Part shown: in pieces, positions 1 to 9,651 of the stretch
Position numbering within the stretch: the stretch's first letter is position 1
How the letters are laid out: the number at the start of each line of letters is the position of its first letter
Source: JAPUME01 sp027294185
Lineage (GTDB): Bacteria > Acidobacteriota > Terriglobia > UBA7540 > JAPUME01
Length of the DNA stretch: 64,000 nt
Direction: 5' to 3'
Assembly: GCA_963555835.3 (NCBI GenBank)
Contig: CAUVWZ020000001.1
Coordinates: 310,001-374,000 of the forward strand
Translations under genes and position numbers: made by a program
The notes under the pieces: generated by a model
Databases searched by the model: none
Told to the model about the DNA's origin: nothing
Seen by the model: only the letters and a program-made list of their open reading frames with translations

Positions 1-2966
1 TGCCATCCGCCGATGATCTTTCCTGCCGCGCCGCCCGTATTGGCAAAGCGTTTGCCTGGTCCAAACGGCAGCTCATAAACAGAGCTGACGACCAGATTCT
101 GGGAGATGTCATTGGGCCCTATCGCCCACTCCAATCCGCGCTGCTCGGTGAAGGGTGGCCTCGCCTGGCCGGAGCTAAATGCGTTACCGCCGGCATTGGA
201 AAGGGTTTTGGAACCCGTGTAGCTGATCAAGAATTGCAATCCCTGGGAAAAGCGCTTCTGGACCTTCAGTTGGAAGCCGTGATACGAGTTCCCGCCCGTG
301 GGTTCTTGAAAGTGGTTGACGTTCAGGTACTGCGGGAAAGGCCGAAGCGCTTGCGCCAGCGTACCCGAAAAACCCGAGAAAGGCGCGGTGAAACCTGCTG
401 CGACAACTGCGGGATCAGTGATGTCGAGGGTAAACAGTGGATTATTGGTTGAAGAAAGGAACGACATCGGCACCTGATTGATCGTCTCCAGACCTGCCGC
501 CAGGTTGACACCCTTCTGACCCACGTAGGCAGCATCTATCATTATGTTGCCCGGAAGTTCGCGTTGCACGCTCAAGTTCCAGCTATGAGCTTGCGCTGTC
601 TTGTGGGAATTCGAGTTGATGTAATCGATTTGGGAGCCGTTTTGGAGCGAAGGATCCAGATCCGGCAGGTTAAGGACTACCGGAGCGGGTCCCCTATCCA
701 AATCAAAGGCGCCGGTCAGACCAGCATCCGGCGTTTCATCGAAGAATACGAAGAAATGGCCACTTCCCACAGCTCCCACCACGTTTCCGTCGGCCGCGTT
801 GCCGTTGGTTTGGGAATAGTAAATCCCATAGCCCGCCCGTAGAACGGTCTTTTCGTTGAGCTGATAAGCAAGACCGAGACGGGGCGCCACGTCCATTTCT
901 GTTTTCGCAAAGCGCCTGCTTCCGGTTCTCCCCGAACCTGATCCGGCAAAAGCCAGGGCCCCGGGGATCCCTCCGGCGGCGGGATTGGCTAGGTTAAAGT
1001 CCAACGAGCTGAGTCTGTCGTACGACTCGGCAAGGGGAACCGGAACCTCGAAGCGAACCCCGATATTCATGGTCAGCTTGGGAGTCACTTTGAAAGAATC
1101 CTGGATATACGCCGCATAGTACCCATTGCGCATGCCGCGAGGATTCACTCCTCTCTCCTGGCGCATCTCGGCTACCTGCCCCGTCATGAAGCTGGCAAAC
1201 GCGTGGCCGAGGCCGGCGAAGTTGGGATCACTAAGAGCGGCGCTTGAGGTGGCTCGGCTGTCGAACTTAAACACCCCTTGGCACTGCAGGCAATAGTTTA
1301 CGTTATATTGGTAGTTCCGGAAGTCAACTCCGGTCTTGATCGTATGCTTCCCCTTAATCCAGGTCAAATTATCGACGAAGTTGTAGGTGTTACCCCTTTC
1401 AAGCGTTATGTCCCAATTTCCTCCAAAGGCTTGGTATCCGTCGACACGCATGCTTGGAACACCCAATCCCGGACCCGATGTCACGTTCGGGATTTGGTAG
1501 AAGGCGGCATTGTCAAAGCCGACCGCTGCGTCCGGAGGGAAGAAATCCGACCGCCGCCTGCCATAGCCGATCCCCACATGGTGAACCAGGGTAGGCGAAA
1601 TGAAGAAGTCGTGGTTGAGCCGCAAACCCCGTCCCGCCTCATCGTTGATAAAACCGTTATCCAGCGGGCCCGGCATAGCTCCGTTTTGGGTCCTTACGTT
1701 CTCTTGTATCCACATGCTGTAGGCGATCTTCTGCCGGCCGGAGATGTTGTGGTCGATCTTGATGCTCCAATCCCAATCATCCACAGGCTGGGAAGAGCGC
1801 GCGAGAAAATTGTTGGTGAGCCGACCCGAGAGATCAGGATTAGGAAGCAGGTTGGCTGCCTGTAACGCCACTGAACTAAGGTCGCCTGCAGGAATCACAT
1901 TACCGGGATAGGGTACCCCGTTCGCGTCGTGGATCAGGATCGGGCTATCCGCTCCCGTTAAGTTAGTGTCCAATAACTCGGAAAAATCCCCCTGCTTCAT
2001 CCGTGCTGTGGGCACCGTGACGACACTTGTCTGCGACGCACCGCCGCGCCGCTTAAAGCCGGTGTAGGCAAAGTAGAAGAAAGTTTTGTCTTTGATAATG
2101 GGCCCGCCAAGGCTGGCGCCCCATTCATTCTGGCGCACGATGGCGCGGGGAGTACCCGTGGAGTTTCCGAAGAACGTGTTGGCTTCCAATTTATCGTTGC
2201 GAATAAATTCGAACACATTCCCGTGAAACTGGTTGGCCCCCGATTTCATGGTGAAATTGGTCACTCCCAAGCCGCGGCTGTATTCGGCGTTAAAATTAGC
2301 AGTTTGGACCTTAAACTCCTCGATCGATTCAAAGGGGGGGCCAAAGGTGGCGATCAGTCCGGGGACGACGTTAATCTGCCAACTGATGCCGTCAATGATG
2401 GTGTCGGTTGACAAGTTCTGACTGCCGTTGATCGACTTGTTGAATTGGTTCCCGGTCACTCCCGGAGTCAGCATGATGAACGCGTCCAGCACCCGCCGGC
2501 CGGTGCCTCCCCCGCTGTTGAGGCCACTAATCTGTAAAGGAAGATCAAATAACGCCCTTTGTTCGATCGCGGCGGACATCTCGTTACCCTCCAGATTGAG
2601 AGGGGTGGCCTGGGACAAGACCTCTATGGTTTCGGTAACCGCGCCCACCTCCATGCTGACATGCAGAGTCGTGGTCGAGGCCGTGAAAACCGTGACTGGT
2701 TCCTGCCGAAACGTCTTGAATCCATCTAATGTAACTTCAACCCGGTACGTACCCGGTATCAGTCCCGGAATCGTGTAGGTTCCCGCTCCCGTAGACGGGA
2801 CCGTGGTCACTCTGTTGGTCCCAAGGTTTGTGGCCGTTACTTGTGCGTCGGGGACCGACGCTCCCGAGGCGTCCAGCACATTCCCCGTAATCGTACCCGT
2901 GCTGGTTTGCGCCCATCCCATAGGGCAGATTGACAACAATACCGCTGCAAGCAGTAACTTTTTCAT
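1..2966 (-). CDS. TonB-dependent outer-membrane receptor, Oar-like (3' end outside window)
   Basis: Outer-membrane receptor for TonB-driven import of a large substrate, probably a glycan or its fragments (substrate inferred, not visible). The frame is open from the ATG at 2966 to the left edge, about 988 residues, with no internal stop seen in the stretches translated. A Sec signal peptide ends near MGWA-QTS (about residue 20). A carboxypeptidase-regulatory-like beta-sandwich follows (GTITGNVLDASGASVPDAQV), then a plug region with FIMLTPGV, and a long barrel with the PFGPGKRF motif near the window edge that is typical of acidobacterial Oar/TonB receptors. It is read leftward, away from the enzymes at 3.5 kb. 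The last barrel strands and the C-terminal aromatic residue lie outside the window. Family call is firm. Confidence 0.93.
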   Translation of the reverse strand, partial: MKKLLLAAVLLSICPMGWAQTSTGTITGNVLDASGASVPDAQVTATNLGTNRVTTVPSTGAGTYTIPGLIPGTYRVEVTLDGFKTFRQEPVTVFTASTTTLHVSMEVGAVTETIEVLSQATPLNLEGNEMSAAIEQRALFDLPLQISGLNSGGGTGRRVLDAFIMLTPGVTGNQFNKSINGSQNLSTDTIIDGISWQINVVPGLIATFGPPFESIEEFKVQTANFNAEYSRGLGVTNFTMKSGANQFHGNVFEFIRNDKLEANTFFGNSTGTPRAIVRQNEWGASLGGPIIKDKTFFYFAYTGFKRRGGASQTSVVTVPTARMKQGDFSELLDTNLTGADSPILIHDANGVPYPGNVIPAGDLSSVALQAANLLPNPDLSGRLTNNFLARSSQPVDDWDWSIKIDHNISGRQKIAYSMWIQENVRTQNGAMPGPLDNGFINDEAGRGLRLNHDFFISPTLVHHVGIGYGRRRSDFFPPDAAVGFDNAAFYQIPNVTSGPGLGVPSMRVDGYQAFGGNWDITLERGNTYNFVDNLTWIKGKHTIKTGVDFRNYQYNVNYCLQCQGVFKFDSRATSSAALSDPNFAGLGHAFASFMTGQVAEMRQERGVNPRGMRNGYYAAYIQDSFKVTPKLTMNIGVRFEVPVPLAESYDRLSSLDFNLANPAAGGIPGALAFAGSGSGRTGSRRFAKTEMDVAPRLGLAYQLNEKTVLRAGYGIYYSQTNGNAADGNVVGAVGSGHFFVFFDETPDAGLTGAFDLDRGPAPVVLNLPDLDPSLQNGSQIDYINSNSHKTAQAHSWNLSVQRELPGNIMIDAAYVGQKGVNLAAGLETINQVPMSFLSSTNNPLFTLDITDPAVVAAGFTAPFSGFSGTLAQALRPFPQYLNVNHFQEPTGGNSYHGFQLKVQKRFSQGLQFLISYTGSKTLSNAGGNAFSSGQARPPFTEQRGLEWAIGPNDISQNLVVSSVYELPFGPGKRFANTGGAAGKIIGGW

Positions 2967-3553
2967 TTCCCGGACTCCTCACTCACGAGAGATTTACTAC
3001 CTTCATCAGGCCTAGGGGTTGGGCTTATCCACCCCCAACGGTTAAAAAGAAACATCCCAGCCGGGATTCCGACCGTGAAGTTAGGTATGCTTAAAATCCA
3101 TGTACCTTAGTTTGATTAGAAAAAAGCTACGCCCTAATCCTCTTAAAGACTTCCAGTTCAGTCTACCTGCAATCGAATTACCAATCCCCTGGAAACAGGA
3201 AACTATTAGATAACTAGCTTTACATTCTTAGTGTTACGAAGATCACGTTCCGTTAACTAATTATGCGTCTTGCCTGAATTTCCAGTTTTAGAATTCCAAT
3301 TTTAGAATTCTATGACTAATGATCCGATTTCCCTTAAAAGAATTCGGACACCGAGTACCACATAGAGTTAAGTATTGTCAACCTCTAAATTAGCTCGGAG
3401 CATCCGCGCTGCCGACAACTCTTTGGAGTCAACTAAAGAATCCCCGATGGATACCTGCTTGACCGGACCCGGAACCCGCCGTACAATGCAGTCGGTTCCC
3501 GGATCGTTTTGAACCGCCCTTTTTCCCTCAGCGAAATCGTCAGGAGGGTTCAG
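2967..3553. other. Intergenic region between divergent genes
   Basis: AT-richer spacer between the leftward TonB receptor and the rightward enolase-superfamily gene, so it should hold both promoters. No clear -35/-10 pair was assigned. The only structure seen is a direct repeat of TTTTAGAATTC at 3286-3296 and 3300-3310, 14 bases apart, which could be an operator or chance. Open frames overlapping 3368-3553 are antisense to the downstream gene. Confidence 0.5.
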
Positions 3554-4678
3554 ATGAAGATTGAGGACGTGGAAGTCCGAACGGTCGCCCCGCAGGTTCA
3601 ACGCTACTCTTGGTCTCACGACCTTCCCGAGCAGTACATGACGAATACCTTGGTTCGAATCCGAACGGACGAGGGCGTGGAAGGCCTCGGTGGTGTAAGC
3701 AACTATACTTCGTTCAGTTTCGATCGGTATACCGCTGAAACCCTCCGCCACCTGACTCCACTTCTGCTGGGTGCTGATCCACTCCGGCGAGAGGAGTTGA
3801 TGCGGCGCCTCCGCTCCCGCGTATTCCCCGTTACCCCCGGGGCTCTGGCGGCTGTTGATATCGCACTGTGGGATCTGTTGGGAAAAGTCGCAAAACTTCC
3901 CCTCTATCAATTGCTGGGAGGCGCCCGTGACCGAATCCTAGCTTATGCCAGCACCCCTCTTCTGCAAGACGTTCCTGCCTACTTGAAATTTGTTGAGGGG
4001 CTTCTTGCACAAGGCTTTCGGGCGATAAAATTCCACGCTTGGTGCCTTCCGGATCGGGATTTGGAACTTGCCCGTGCTATTCGAAAGCAACATCCTGGGC
4101 CAGAGATTGCATTCATGTTAGATGCGGAAAACAACTACGACCGGCTCAACGCGTTGAGGGTGGCAGAAGAACTCGAAGATCTGGGATTCACATGGTTCGA
4201 AGCCCCGTTGCCCGACTTCGATATCGAGGGTTATAGGGAACTGACGAGCCGGGTTCGCATTCCCATTCTGCCTTCAGGGAACTGGATTCAGGATTTGCCC
4301 GCGCTAAGCGACGCATTAGGCAAACGGGCATGGGGGGCCGCACGGACGGATGTAACCGTTTGCGGCGGCATCACCCCGGCTCGCAAGGCGATGGCTGTGA
4401 TTGAGGCTGCGGGAATGAACTGTGAGCTGATGTCTTGGGGGTGCACCCTCGTTGCTGCCGCGAACCTACACCTGATGTTGGGCCTTCCCAACTGCACCTA
4501 TTATGAGCAAGCGGTGCCGTACGAGACGTATGAGTATGGGATGAAGGATGTCATCCGTACCCAAGCCGACGGATACGTGGAGGCGCCTAAGGGGGCGGGA
4601 CTTGGTGTTCGAGTGGACTGGAGAGCAATGGAAGCTGCGACGATTCACGTCATTCATGCTTCCAAAACCGGGCGGTAA
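3554..4678 (+). CDS. Enolase-superfamily (mandelate racemase / muconate lactonizing) protein
   Basis: Probably a sugar-acid dehydratase or racemase, cytoplasmic, 374 residues. The ATG at 3554 is chosen because AGGAGG sits just upstream; the frame could extend 15 codons further but without a ribosome site. The N-terminal capping domain (1-125) leads into a TIM barrel with LGGA near 121. By alignment by eye, the catalytic strands carry K159-F-H161, metal ligands D190 (LDAEN) and E216 (WFEAP), and D266 (TDVTVCGG). The third metal ligand position reads N243 in PSGNW where Glu is usual, and the general-base His position reads M293-S294 (ELMSWG). Activity may therefore be altered. No substrate can be assigned. 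It precedes the PSCyt gene by about 180 bases. Confidence 0.85.
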   Translation: MKIEDVEVRTVAPQVQRYSWSHDLPEQYMTNTLVRIRTDEGVEGLGGVSNYTSFSFDRYTAETLRHLTPLLLGADPLRREELMRRLRSRVFPVTPGALAAVDIALWDLLGKVAKLPLYQLLGGARDRILAYASTPLLQDVPAYLKFVEGLLAQGFRAIKFHAWCLPDRDLELARAIRKQHPGPEIAFMLDAENNYDRLNALRVAEELEDLGFTWFEAPLPDFDIEGYRELTSRVRIPILPSGNWIQDLPALSDALGKRAWGAARTDVTVCGGITPARKAMAVIEAAGMNCELMSWGCTLVAAANLHLMLGLPNCTYYEQAVPYETYEYGMKDVIRTQADGYVEAPKGAGLGVRVDWRAMEAATIHVIHASKTGR

Positions 4679-4855
4679 CTTGGCGAAGGGCTGATGGTGA
4701 GAGCAAGACTCTTGATCGATGATTGCTTTTCGGACTCTTTCGCTTTCCTGGGTGTCGCCCTCCGAAGCGATGCGCTCGAAATGTTTCGGAACCGGGTCTC
4801 GGTTTGACATTGCCATAGTTAGAGTGGACAATAACAATGGGAAGCGATTTTCTCT

Positions 4856-7849
4856 ATGTCTATCCATCTTAAACAATTGGTGTTGCCTGTCCTCGCGGTG
4901 ACGGGGCTGGCATGGGGTGTGGTTTCCGGAGCCGAAGAAGGCCGGCAGGTTGTGCCCCGTTTTGAATCCGACGTATTGCCGATCTTTGAGGCGAAGTGTC
5001 TGGCCTGCCATGGGGAGAAGTTGCAGCAGAACGGGCTGGACTTGCGGACGCGAGAGAGCGTTCTGAAGGGAGGGGAGTCTGGGCCGGCGGTGGAGCCGGG
5101 CTCGGTCGGAGAGAGTCTGCTGTACGAGAAGGTAAAGAGTGGGTCGATGCCCCTGGGGGGTGAAAAGCTAAAAGCCGAAGAGATCGAAGCGATCCGCCGC
5201 TGGATTGGGGCCGGAGCATTGAAGGAAGGGCAAGACGCCGGGCCGGTGAAGGTGGCGAAGGTGACGGACCGGGACGTCTTGGTGCCCATCCTGCACGTAC
5301 GTTGCGCCGCATGTCACGGGAAGCGGAAACGGGAAGGGGGCTTCGATGTGCGGACCCGGGAAAGCTTGCTGACAGGGGGCAAGTCCGGGCCCGCGATCAT
5401 TCCCGGCAAACCGGATGAGAGCCTGCTGATCAAGCGAATCATTGCCGAGGAGATGCCGCCTAAGGAAATGCAGCTGGATTATGCAATCCGCCCGGTGACC
5501 TCGAGCGAGCTGGAGGAGTTGCGTGAGTGGATTGCCGCGGGGGCGCCGGTGGAGCCCGTACAGGTATTGAAGGTGGACGGGGGCCCAGACCCCCTGGTCG
5601 CCGAGGAGGATCGGCGATTCTGGTCTTTCCAGCCGCCGAAGCGCCCGCGGGTGCCGAAGGTGCAAGGAAAAGGCTTGGTGCGCACGCCGATCGATGCTTT
5701 CTTGTTGGAAAGGTTGGAAGCTAAAGGGCTAAGCTTTTCTTCGGAGGCGGACCCGTTAGCTATGATGAGGCGAGCTTATCTTGTGTTGACCGGTCTGCCG
5801 CCCGAGCCGGAAGAGATAGAGCGGTATCGGAATGATAAGCGGTCCGACGCATATGAGCGGATGATTGATCGGCTACTGGTCTCGCCCCACTATGGGGAGC
5901 GATGGGCGCGATATTGGCTCGAGGCAGCCGGCTATGCCGATTCGGAAGGCATAATTGATGCCGATTTGGTTCGACCTAATGCTTACCGGTATCGGGACTA
6001 TGTCATTCGGTCTCTGAATAGCGACAAACCCTACGACCAGTTCCTGGTGGAGCAGATTGCGGGCGACGAGTTATTTGATTATAAGGCGGCCAAAGAACTG
6101 ACGCCGGAGCAGCGTGACAATCTGGTGGCCACGGGTTTTCTCCGCATGGCACCCGACGCCACCTACGCCACTACCATAAATTCCGTCCATGAACGCTTGG
6201 CAGTGGTCGCCGAGCAGGTGGAAATTTTTGGCTCGATGGTGATGGGTTTTACGGTGGGGTGCGCTCAATGCCATAGCCACAAGTTCGATCCCATCCCGCA
6301 GCGGGACTACTATCGATTCAGCGCGATTTTCCGGACTGCCTTCGATCCCTACGATTGGTATTCTCCCAATAGCGGAACTGGAGGCGGCTCCCAGCGAATA
6401 GAGGCATACCCTGAACGCACCTTGCCTTACGCCCCCGAGGCGGAGCGCCAGGAGGTGGAAGCTCACAACGCGCCGATTCAGGAGGAAATTAAGCGTTTGG
6501 AGCGCTCCTTGGAAGACGAGGCGCGGCCGCACCGAGAAAAGCTGTTAGAGGAGAAGTTGGAGAAGCTGCCCGAGGGGGTGAGGGCGGACGTGCGAAAAGC
6601 CCTCAAGATACCGGCGGAGGAACGAAGCCCGGTAATGAAGTATTTGGTGGAGAAGTTCGAGGGACCGCTCAAGGTAAAGAAGGAAGAATTGGAGGCGAGG
6701 TTCGGGGATTACAAAGAAGTGGCAGCAGAAATTAAGAAAGCCATCGGGGCCGCGAAGAAGAAGCTGAAGCGAAAGCCGGGAATCCGTGCGTTATTTGATG
6801 TAGGAGGAGAGGATCCGACGCCGACCTATGTGCTGCGGCGAGGAGATCATCAGAGTCCTGGAGGGTTGGTCCGCCCCGGAGTGCCGTCGGTGCTGAGGGC
6901 AGGGTTAAAGCCCTACGAGGTGGTCAAGCCGGGATGGACGACGCAGACCACCGGACGCCGGCTGGCGCTGGCGCGATGGTTGGTACAGCCAAATCACCCC
7001 TTAACGTCTCGGGTCATGGTGAATCGGGTGTGGCAGCATCACTTTGGGAAGGGGCTGGTGGAGACCCCGGGGAATTTCGGGCGGATGGGAACCAAGCCAT
7101 CGCATCCGAGGTTACTGGATTGGCTGGCGACGGAATTTGTGCGACAGAAATGGAGCTTAAAAGCGCTGCATAAGCTGATCATGACCTCGGGGGTGTATCG
7201 GCAGAGCTCGAGTTGGGATTCGAGTCGTGACGGAGCCGACCCGGAGAATAAGCTGCTGGGGAGATTTCCCATGCTTCGCCTGGATGCAGATGCGATCCGG
7301 GATTCGATTTTGAAGGTGGCGAAACGCCTGGATACGAAAGCGTTTGGTTTCCCCGAAGAAGTAGAGGTCCGGCCGGATGGGGAAGTTGTGGCGAAGTGCT
7401 CGAACGCGGGCTGCCGTCGAAGCATTTATATGCTGCAGCGGCGTTCCACGCCCCTGACGATGCTTGAAGCCTTCGATGCGCCGCAGTTGAATCCGAACTG
7501 TTTGAAGCGGGATCAGTCAACGGTCTCCTCGCAAGCACTGCAGTTGTGGAACAGCGAGATGTTACGGGAGAATTCGCGATATTTTGCAGGGCGAGTGATG
7601 GATGCAGTGGGGGATGAGGATTTTGAGAAACAGGTCGAACGCGTTTATTTGATGGCGCTCTCGCGGTCGCCGTCGGAGGAGGAACGAGTGCAGGGAGCCG
7701 CGGATGTCCTAAAGTTGACGCAGCACTGGCGGGAGCACCTGGAAGAGGAAGTGCCGGCGGGGCCCAAGCAAGCTCGGGCGCGCTGGGAGGGGTTGGCTGC
7801 TTTCTGCCATGCCATGTTGAATTCGGCTGAGTTCATTTACGTTCATTGA
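4856..7849 (+). CDS. Secreted PSCyt1-PSCyt1-DUF1549-DUF1553 cytochrome-like protein
   Basis: A 997-residue envelope protein of the planctomycete-type cytochrome family; biochemical role unknown. A Sec signal peptide covers residues 1-26 (VVSGA). Two PSCyt1 haem-c domains in tandem show CLACH (C48, C51, H52) and CAACH (C150, C153, H154), each followed by the RTRES motif. DUF1549 (PSCyt2) spans about 270-485 and contains a third CAQCH (469-473). A Lys/Glu-rich, probably coiled segment (about 530-650) leads to DUF1553 (PSD1), about 690-965. The DUF1501 gene starts 11 bases after the stop. This pairing is conserved in Planctomycetota, Verrucomicrobiota and Acidobacteriota and suggests a joint envelope function, often inferred for polysaccharide breakdown but unproven. 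Family assignment is firm. Confidence 0.93.
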   Translation: MSIHLKQLVLPVLAVTGLAWGVVSGAEEGRQVVPRFESDVLPIFEAKCLACHGEKLQQNGLDLRTRESVLKGGESGPAVEPGSVGESLLYEKVKSGSMPLGGEKLKAEEIEAIRRWIGAGALKEGQDAGPVKVAKVTDRDVLVPILHVRCAACHGKRKREGGFDVRTRESLLTGGKSGPAIIPGKPDESLLIKRIIAEEMPPKEMQLDYAIRPVTSSELEELREWIAAGAPVEPVQVLKVDGGPDPLVAEEDRRFWSFQPPKRPRVPKVQGKGLVRTPIDAFLLERLEAKGLSFSSEADPLAMMRRAYLVLTGLPPEPEEIERYRNDKRSDAYERMIDRLLVSPHYGERWARYWLEAAGYADSEGIIDADLVRPNAYRYRDYVIRSLNSDKPYDQFLVEQIAGDELFDYKAAKELTPEQRDNLVATGFLRMAPDATYATTINSVHERLAVVAEQVEIFGSMVMGFTVGCAQCHSHKFDPIPQRDYYRFSAIFRTAFDPYDWYSPNSGTGGGSQRIEAYPERTLPYAPEAERQEVEAHNAPIQEEIKRLERSLEDEARPHREKLLEEKLEKLPEGVRADVRKALKIPAEERSPVMKYLVEKFEGPLKVKKEELEARFGDYKEVAAEIKKAIGAAKKKLKRKPGIRALFDVGGEDPTPTYVLRRGDHQSPGGLVRPGVPSVLRAGLKPYEVVKPGWTTQTTGRRLALARWLVQPNHPLTSRVMVNRVWQHHFGKGLVETPGNFGRMGTKPSHPRLLDWLATEFVRQKWSLKALHKLIMTSGVYRQSSSWDSSRDGADPENKLLGRFPMLRLDADAIRDSILKVAKRLDTKAFGFPEEVEVRPDGEVVAKCSNAGCRRSIYMLQRRSTPLTMLEAFDAPQLNPNCLKRDQSTVSSQALQLWNSEMLRENSRYFAGRVMDAVGDEDFEKQVERVYLMALSRSPSEEERVQGAADVLKLTQHWREHLEEEVPAGPKQARARWEGLAAFCHAMLNSAEFIYVH

Positions 7850-7860
7850 GGAGGGGTAGT

Positions 7861-9327
7861 ATGAGTTCTAAGAGGGTTGGAGAAGTGAAAAAGGCAACTC
7901 TGCCGTCGCGCCGGGATTTCTTCGGGCGCGTGGGGGATGGTCTTTTCGGGGGCACTCTGGCCTATCTGCTGGGAAACGATCTTTTTGGCACCAATCTTGC
8001 CTTAGCGGCCTCGACCCCTCGAGTGGCCGATCTGAAGCCGCGGCCGGCGCACTTTGAGCCAAAGGCAAAGTCGGTAATCCAGCTATTTATGAACGGAGGC
8101 CCCAGCCAAGTGGATCTTTTTGATCCGAAGCCGGCCCTGGAGAAATATAGGGGGCAATCTCCCAGTCGCGAAATTGCCAATAATATAGAGAATATCGAAG
8201 ATGCGGGTGGCCTGATGCCCTCGCCCTTCAAGTTTGTCAAGTCCGGGCAATCCGGGACGGAAATTGCGGACGTCATGCCGCACTTGGCAAAGCAAGTGGA
8301 TGACATTGCTCTGATCCGCTCCATGTTCACCACACACTTCACCCATGAGCCGGCTTTATTCATCATGCAGACGGGCCGTATGCTTTCGGGGCGCCCCTCC
8401 ATGGGAGCCTGGGTCGTCTATGGACTTGGCAGTGAGAATCAAAACTTGCCGGCTTACGTGGTCCTGGATGATCCGAAGGCCTTACCCATCAACGGGATCC
8501 AGAACTGGCAGTCGGGATGGCTACCTCCGGTTTTCCAGGGAACTCGTATGCGTTCGGAAGGTTCTCCGCTGCTCAACCTAAAGCCCAAGAAGGAGTTTCC
8601 GGGGCCGGTACTGGAGCTGGCCCGTTCCATTCTGAATCGGCTGGATACGGCGCACAAGGACCGGCACAGGGGCTATCCGACCTTGGATGCCAGGATTTCG
8701 AGCTATGAACTGGCGGCGCGGATGCAGATGTCGGCCACCGACGCCCTGGATGTTTCCCAAGAAAGTCCGGCCACGCAGGAGATGTACGGGTTGAATAACG
8801 ATCTCACGGCCTCCTATGGGCGGCGCTGCTTGATGGCACGGCGTCTGGTGGAACGCGGAGTGCGGGTCGTGCAGATTTATATTGAAGCCCAAATTTGGGA
8901 CAACCATTCGAATCTTGAAAAGGGCTTGCGGTACTGTTGCGGGAAGACAGATCAACCGGTGGGGGCTCTGTTGAGGGATCTGAAGCAGCGAGGGCTGCTC
9001 GACAGCACGCTGGTGGTTTGGGGTGGAGAGTTTGGCCGGATGCCCTTTTCTCAGAAGGGGTCAGAGAATGTGGGTCGAGATCATGGACCGGCAGGCTTCA
9101 CGACGTGGATGGCCGGAGGAGGGGTTAAGGGTGGGACCGTTTACGGGACCACCGATGAGATCGGATACAAGGCTGTGGAAAACCCGGTCAGTGTGCCTGA
9201 TTTCCATGCGACGATATTGCATCAATTGGGGATGAATCACGAAGGTTTGGTGTACAACCACCACGGGTTGGATGAACGGCTAACAGGAGTTGAGCCGGCC
9301 CATGTAGTCAAAGGAATTCTGGCCTGA
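7861..9327 (+). CDS. Tat-exported DUF1501 protein (alkaline phosphatase/sulfatase-like fold)
   Basis: A 488-residue partner of the preceding PSCyt protein. The ATG at 7861 is chosen over an in-frame TTG at 7846 because GAGGAGGGG lies directly before it. The N-terminus carries a twin-arginine signal (SRRDFF, about residues 17-22) followed by a hydrophobic stretch, so it is exported folded. The DUF1501 body includes FMNGGPSQVDLFDPKP, TGRMLSGRPSMGAW and WGGEFGRMP with the later GRDHGP; DUF1501 resembles the alkaline-phosphatase superfamily and these Asp/His residues are plausible metal ligands. Molecular function is not established. An internal 190-base segment has a diverged copy at 9456-9645. 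Confidence 0.92.
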   Translation: MSSKRVGEVKKATLPSRRDFFGRVGDGLFGGTLAYLLGNDLFGTNLALAASTPRVADLKPRPAHFEPKAKSVIQLFMNGGPSQVDLFDPKPALEKYRGQSPSREIANNIENIEDAGGLMPSPFKFVKSGQSGTEIADVMPHLAKQVDDIALIRSMFTTHFTHEPALFIMQTGRMLSGRPSMGAWVVYGLGSENQNLPAYVVLDDPKALPINGIQNWQSGWLPPVFQGTRMRSEGSPLLNLKPKKEFPGPVLELARSILNRLDTAHKDRHRGYPTLDARISSYELAARMQMSATDALDVSQESPATQEMYGLNNDLTASYGRRCLMARRLVERGVRVVQIYIEAQIWDNHSNLEKGLRYCCGKTDQPVGALLRDLKQRGLLDSTLVVWGGEFGRMPFSQKGSENVGRDHGPAGFTTWMAGGGVKGGTVYGTTDEIGYKAVENPVSVPDFHATILHQLGMNHEGLVYNHHGLDERLTGVEPAHVVKGILA

Positions 9328-9455
9328 CAGGGTGGTCTCTTCCACAGGTTACTGTCCTGATTTGAACTAAATTCTCTCGGCCGGTGTACGCGAGTTTGGG
9401 TTTCGCAGATTTTCCGATTTTCCGGGGAGGAGAAGCCTTCGATGTTCTTCCCACT

Positions 9456-9645
9456 CATGTTTACCACCCATTTCAACCATGGGCCAGCGCTGTTCGTCAT
9501 GCAGACGGGCCGTATGCTTTCGGGGCGCCCCTCCATGGGAGCCTGGGTCGTCTATAAGCTGGGGAGTGAAAATCAGAATCTACCCGGGTATGTGGTCCTG
9601 GATGATCCGAAGGGGTTGCCTATCAACGCCATTCAGAACTGGCAG
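9456..9645 (+). pseudogene. Internal fragment of a second DUF1501 gene
   Basis: This segment aligns without gaps to 8322-8512 inside the intact DUF1501 gene (MFTTHF through IQNWQ), mostly with third-position changes, but 9497-9555 is identical to 8363-8421 over 59 bases. Homology stops abruptly on both sides: upstream is unrelated DNA and downstream is a sugar-isomerase relic in a different frame. An ATG at 9442 with GGAGGAG upstream opens this frame, but the product would be only 117 residues. Best read as the remnant of a duplicated gene after deletion. Confidence 0.85.
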
Positions 9646-9651
9646 CAAGAT

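Noticed and set aside
1278..1865. 195-residue open frame on the + strand
   Set aside because: Antisense to the TonB receptor, whose minus frame is continuous and has family motifs.
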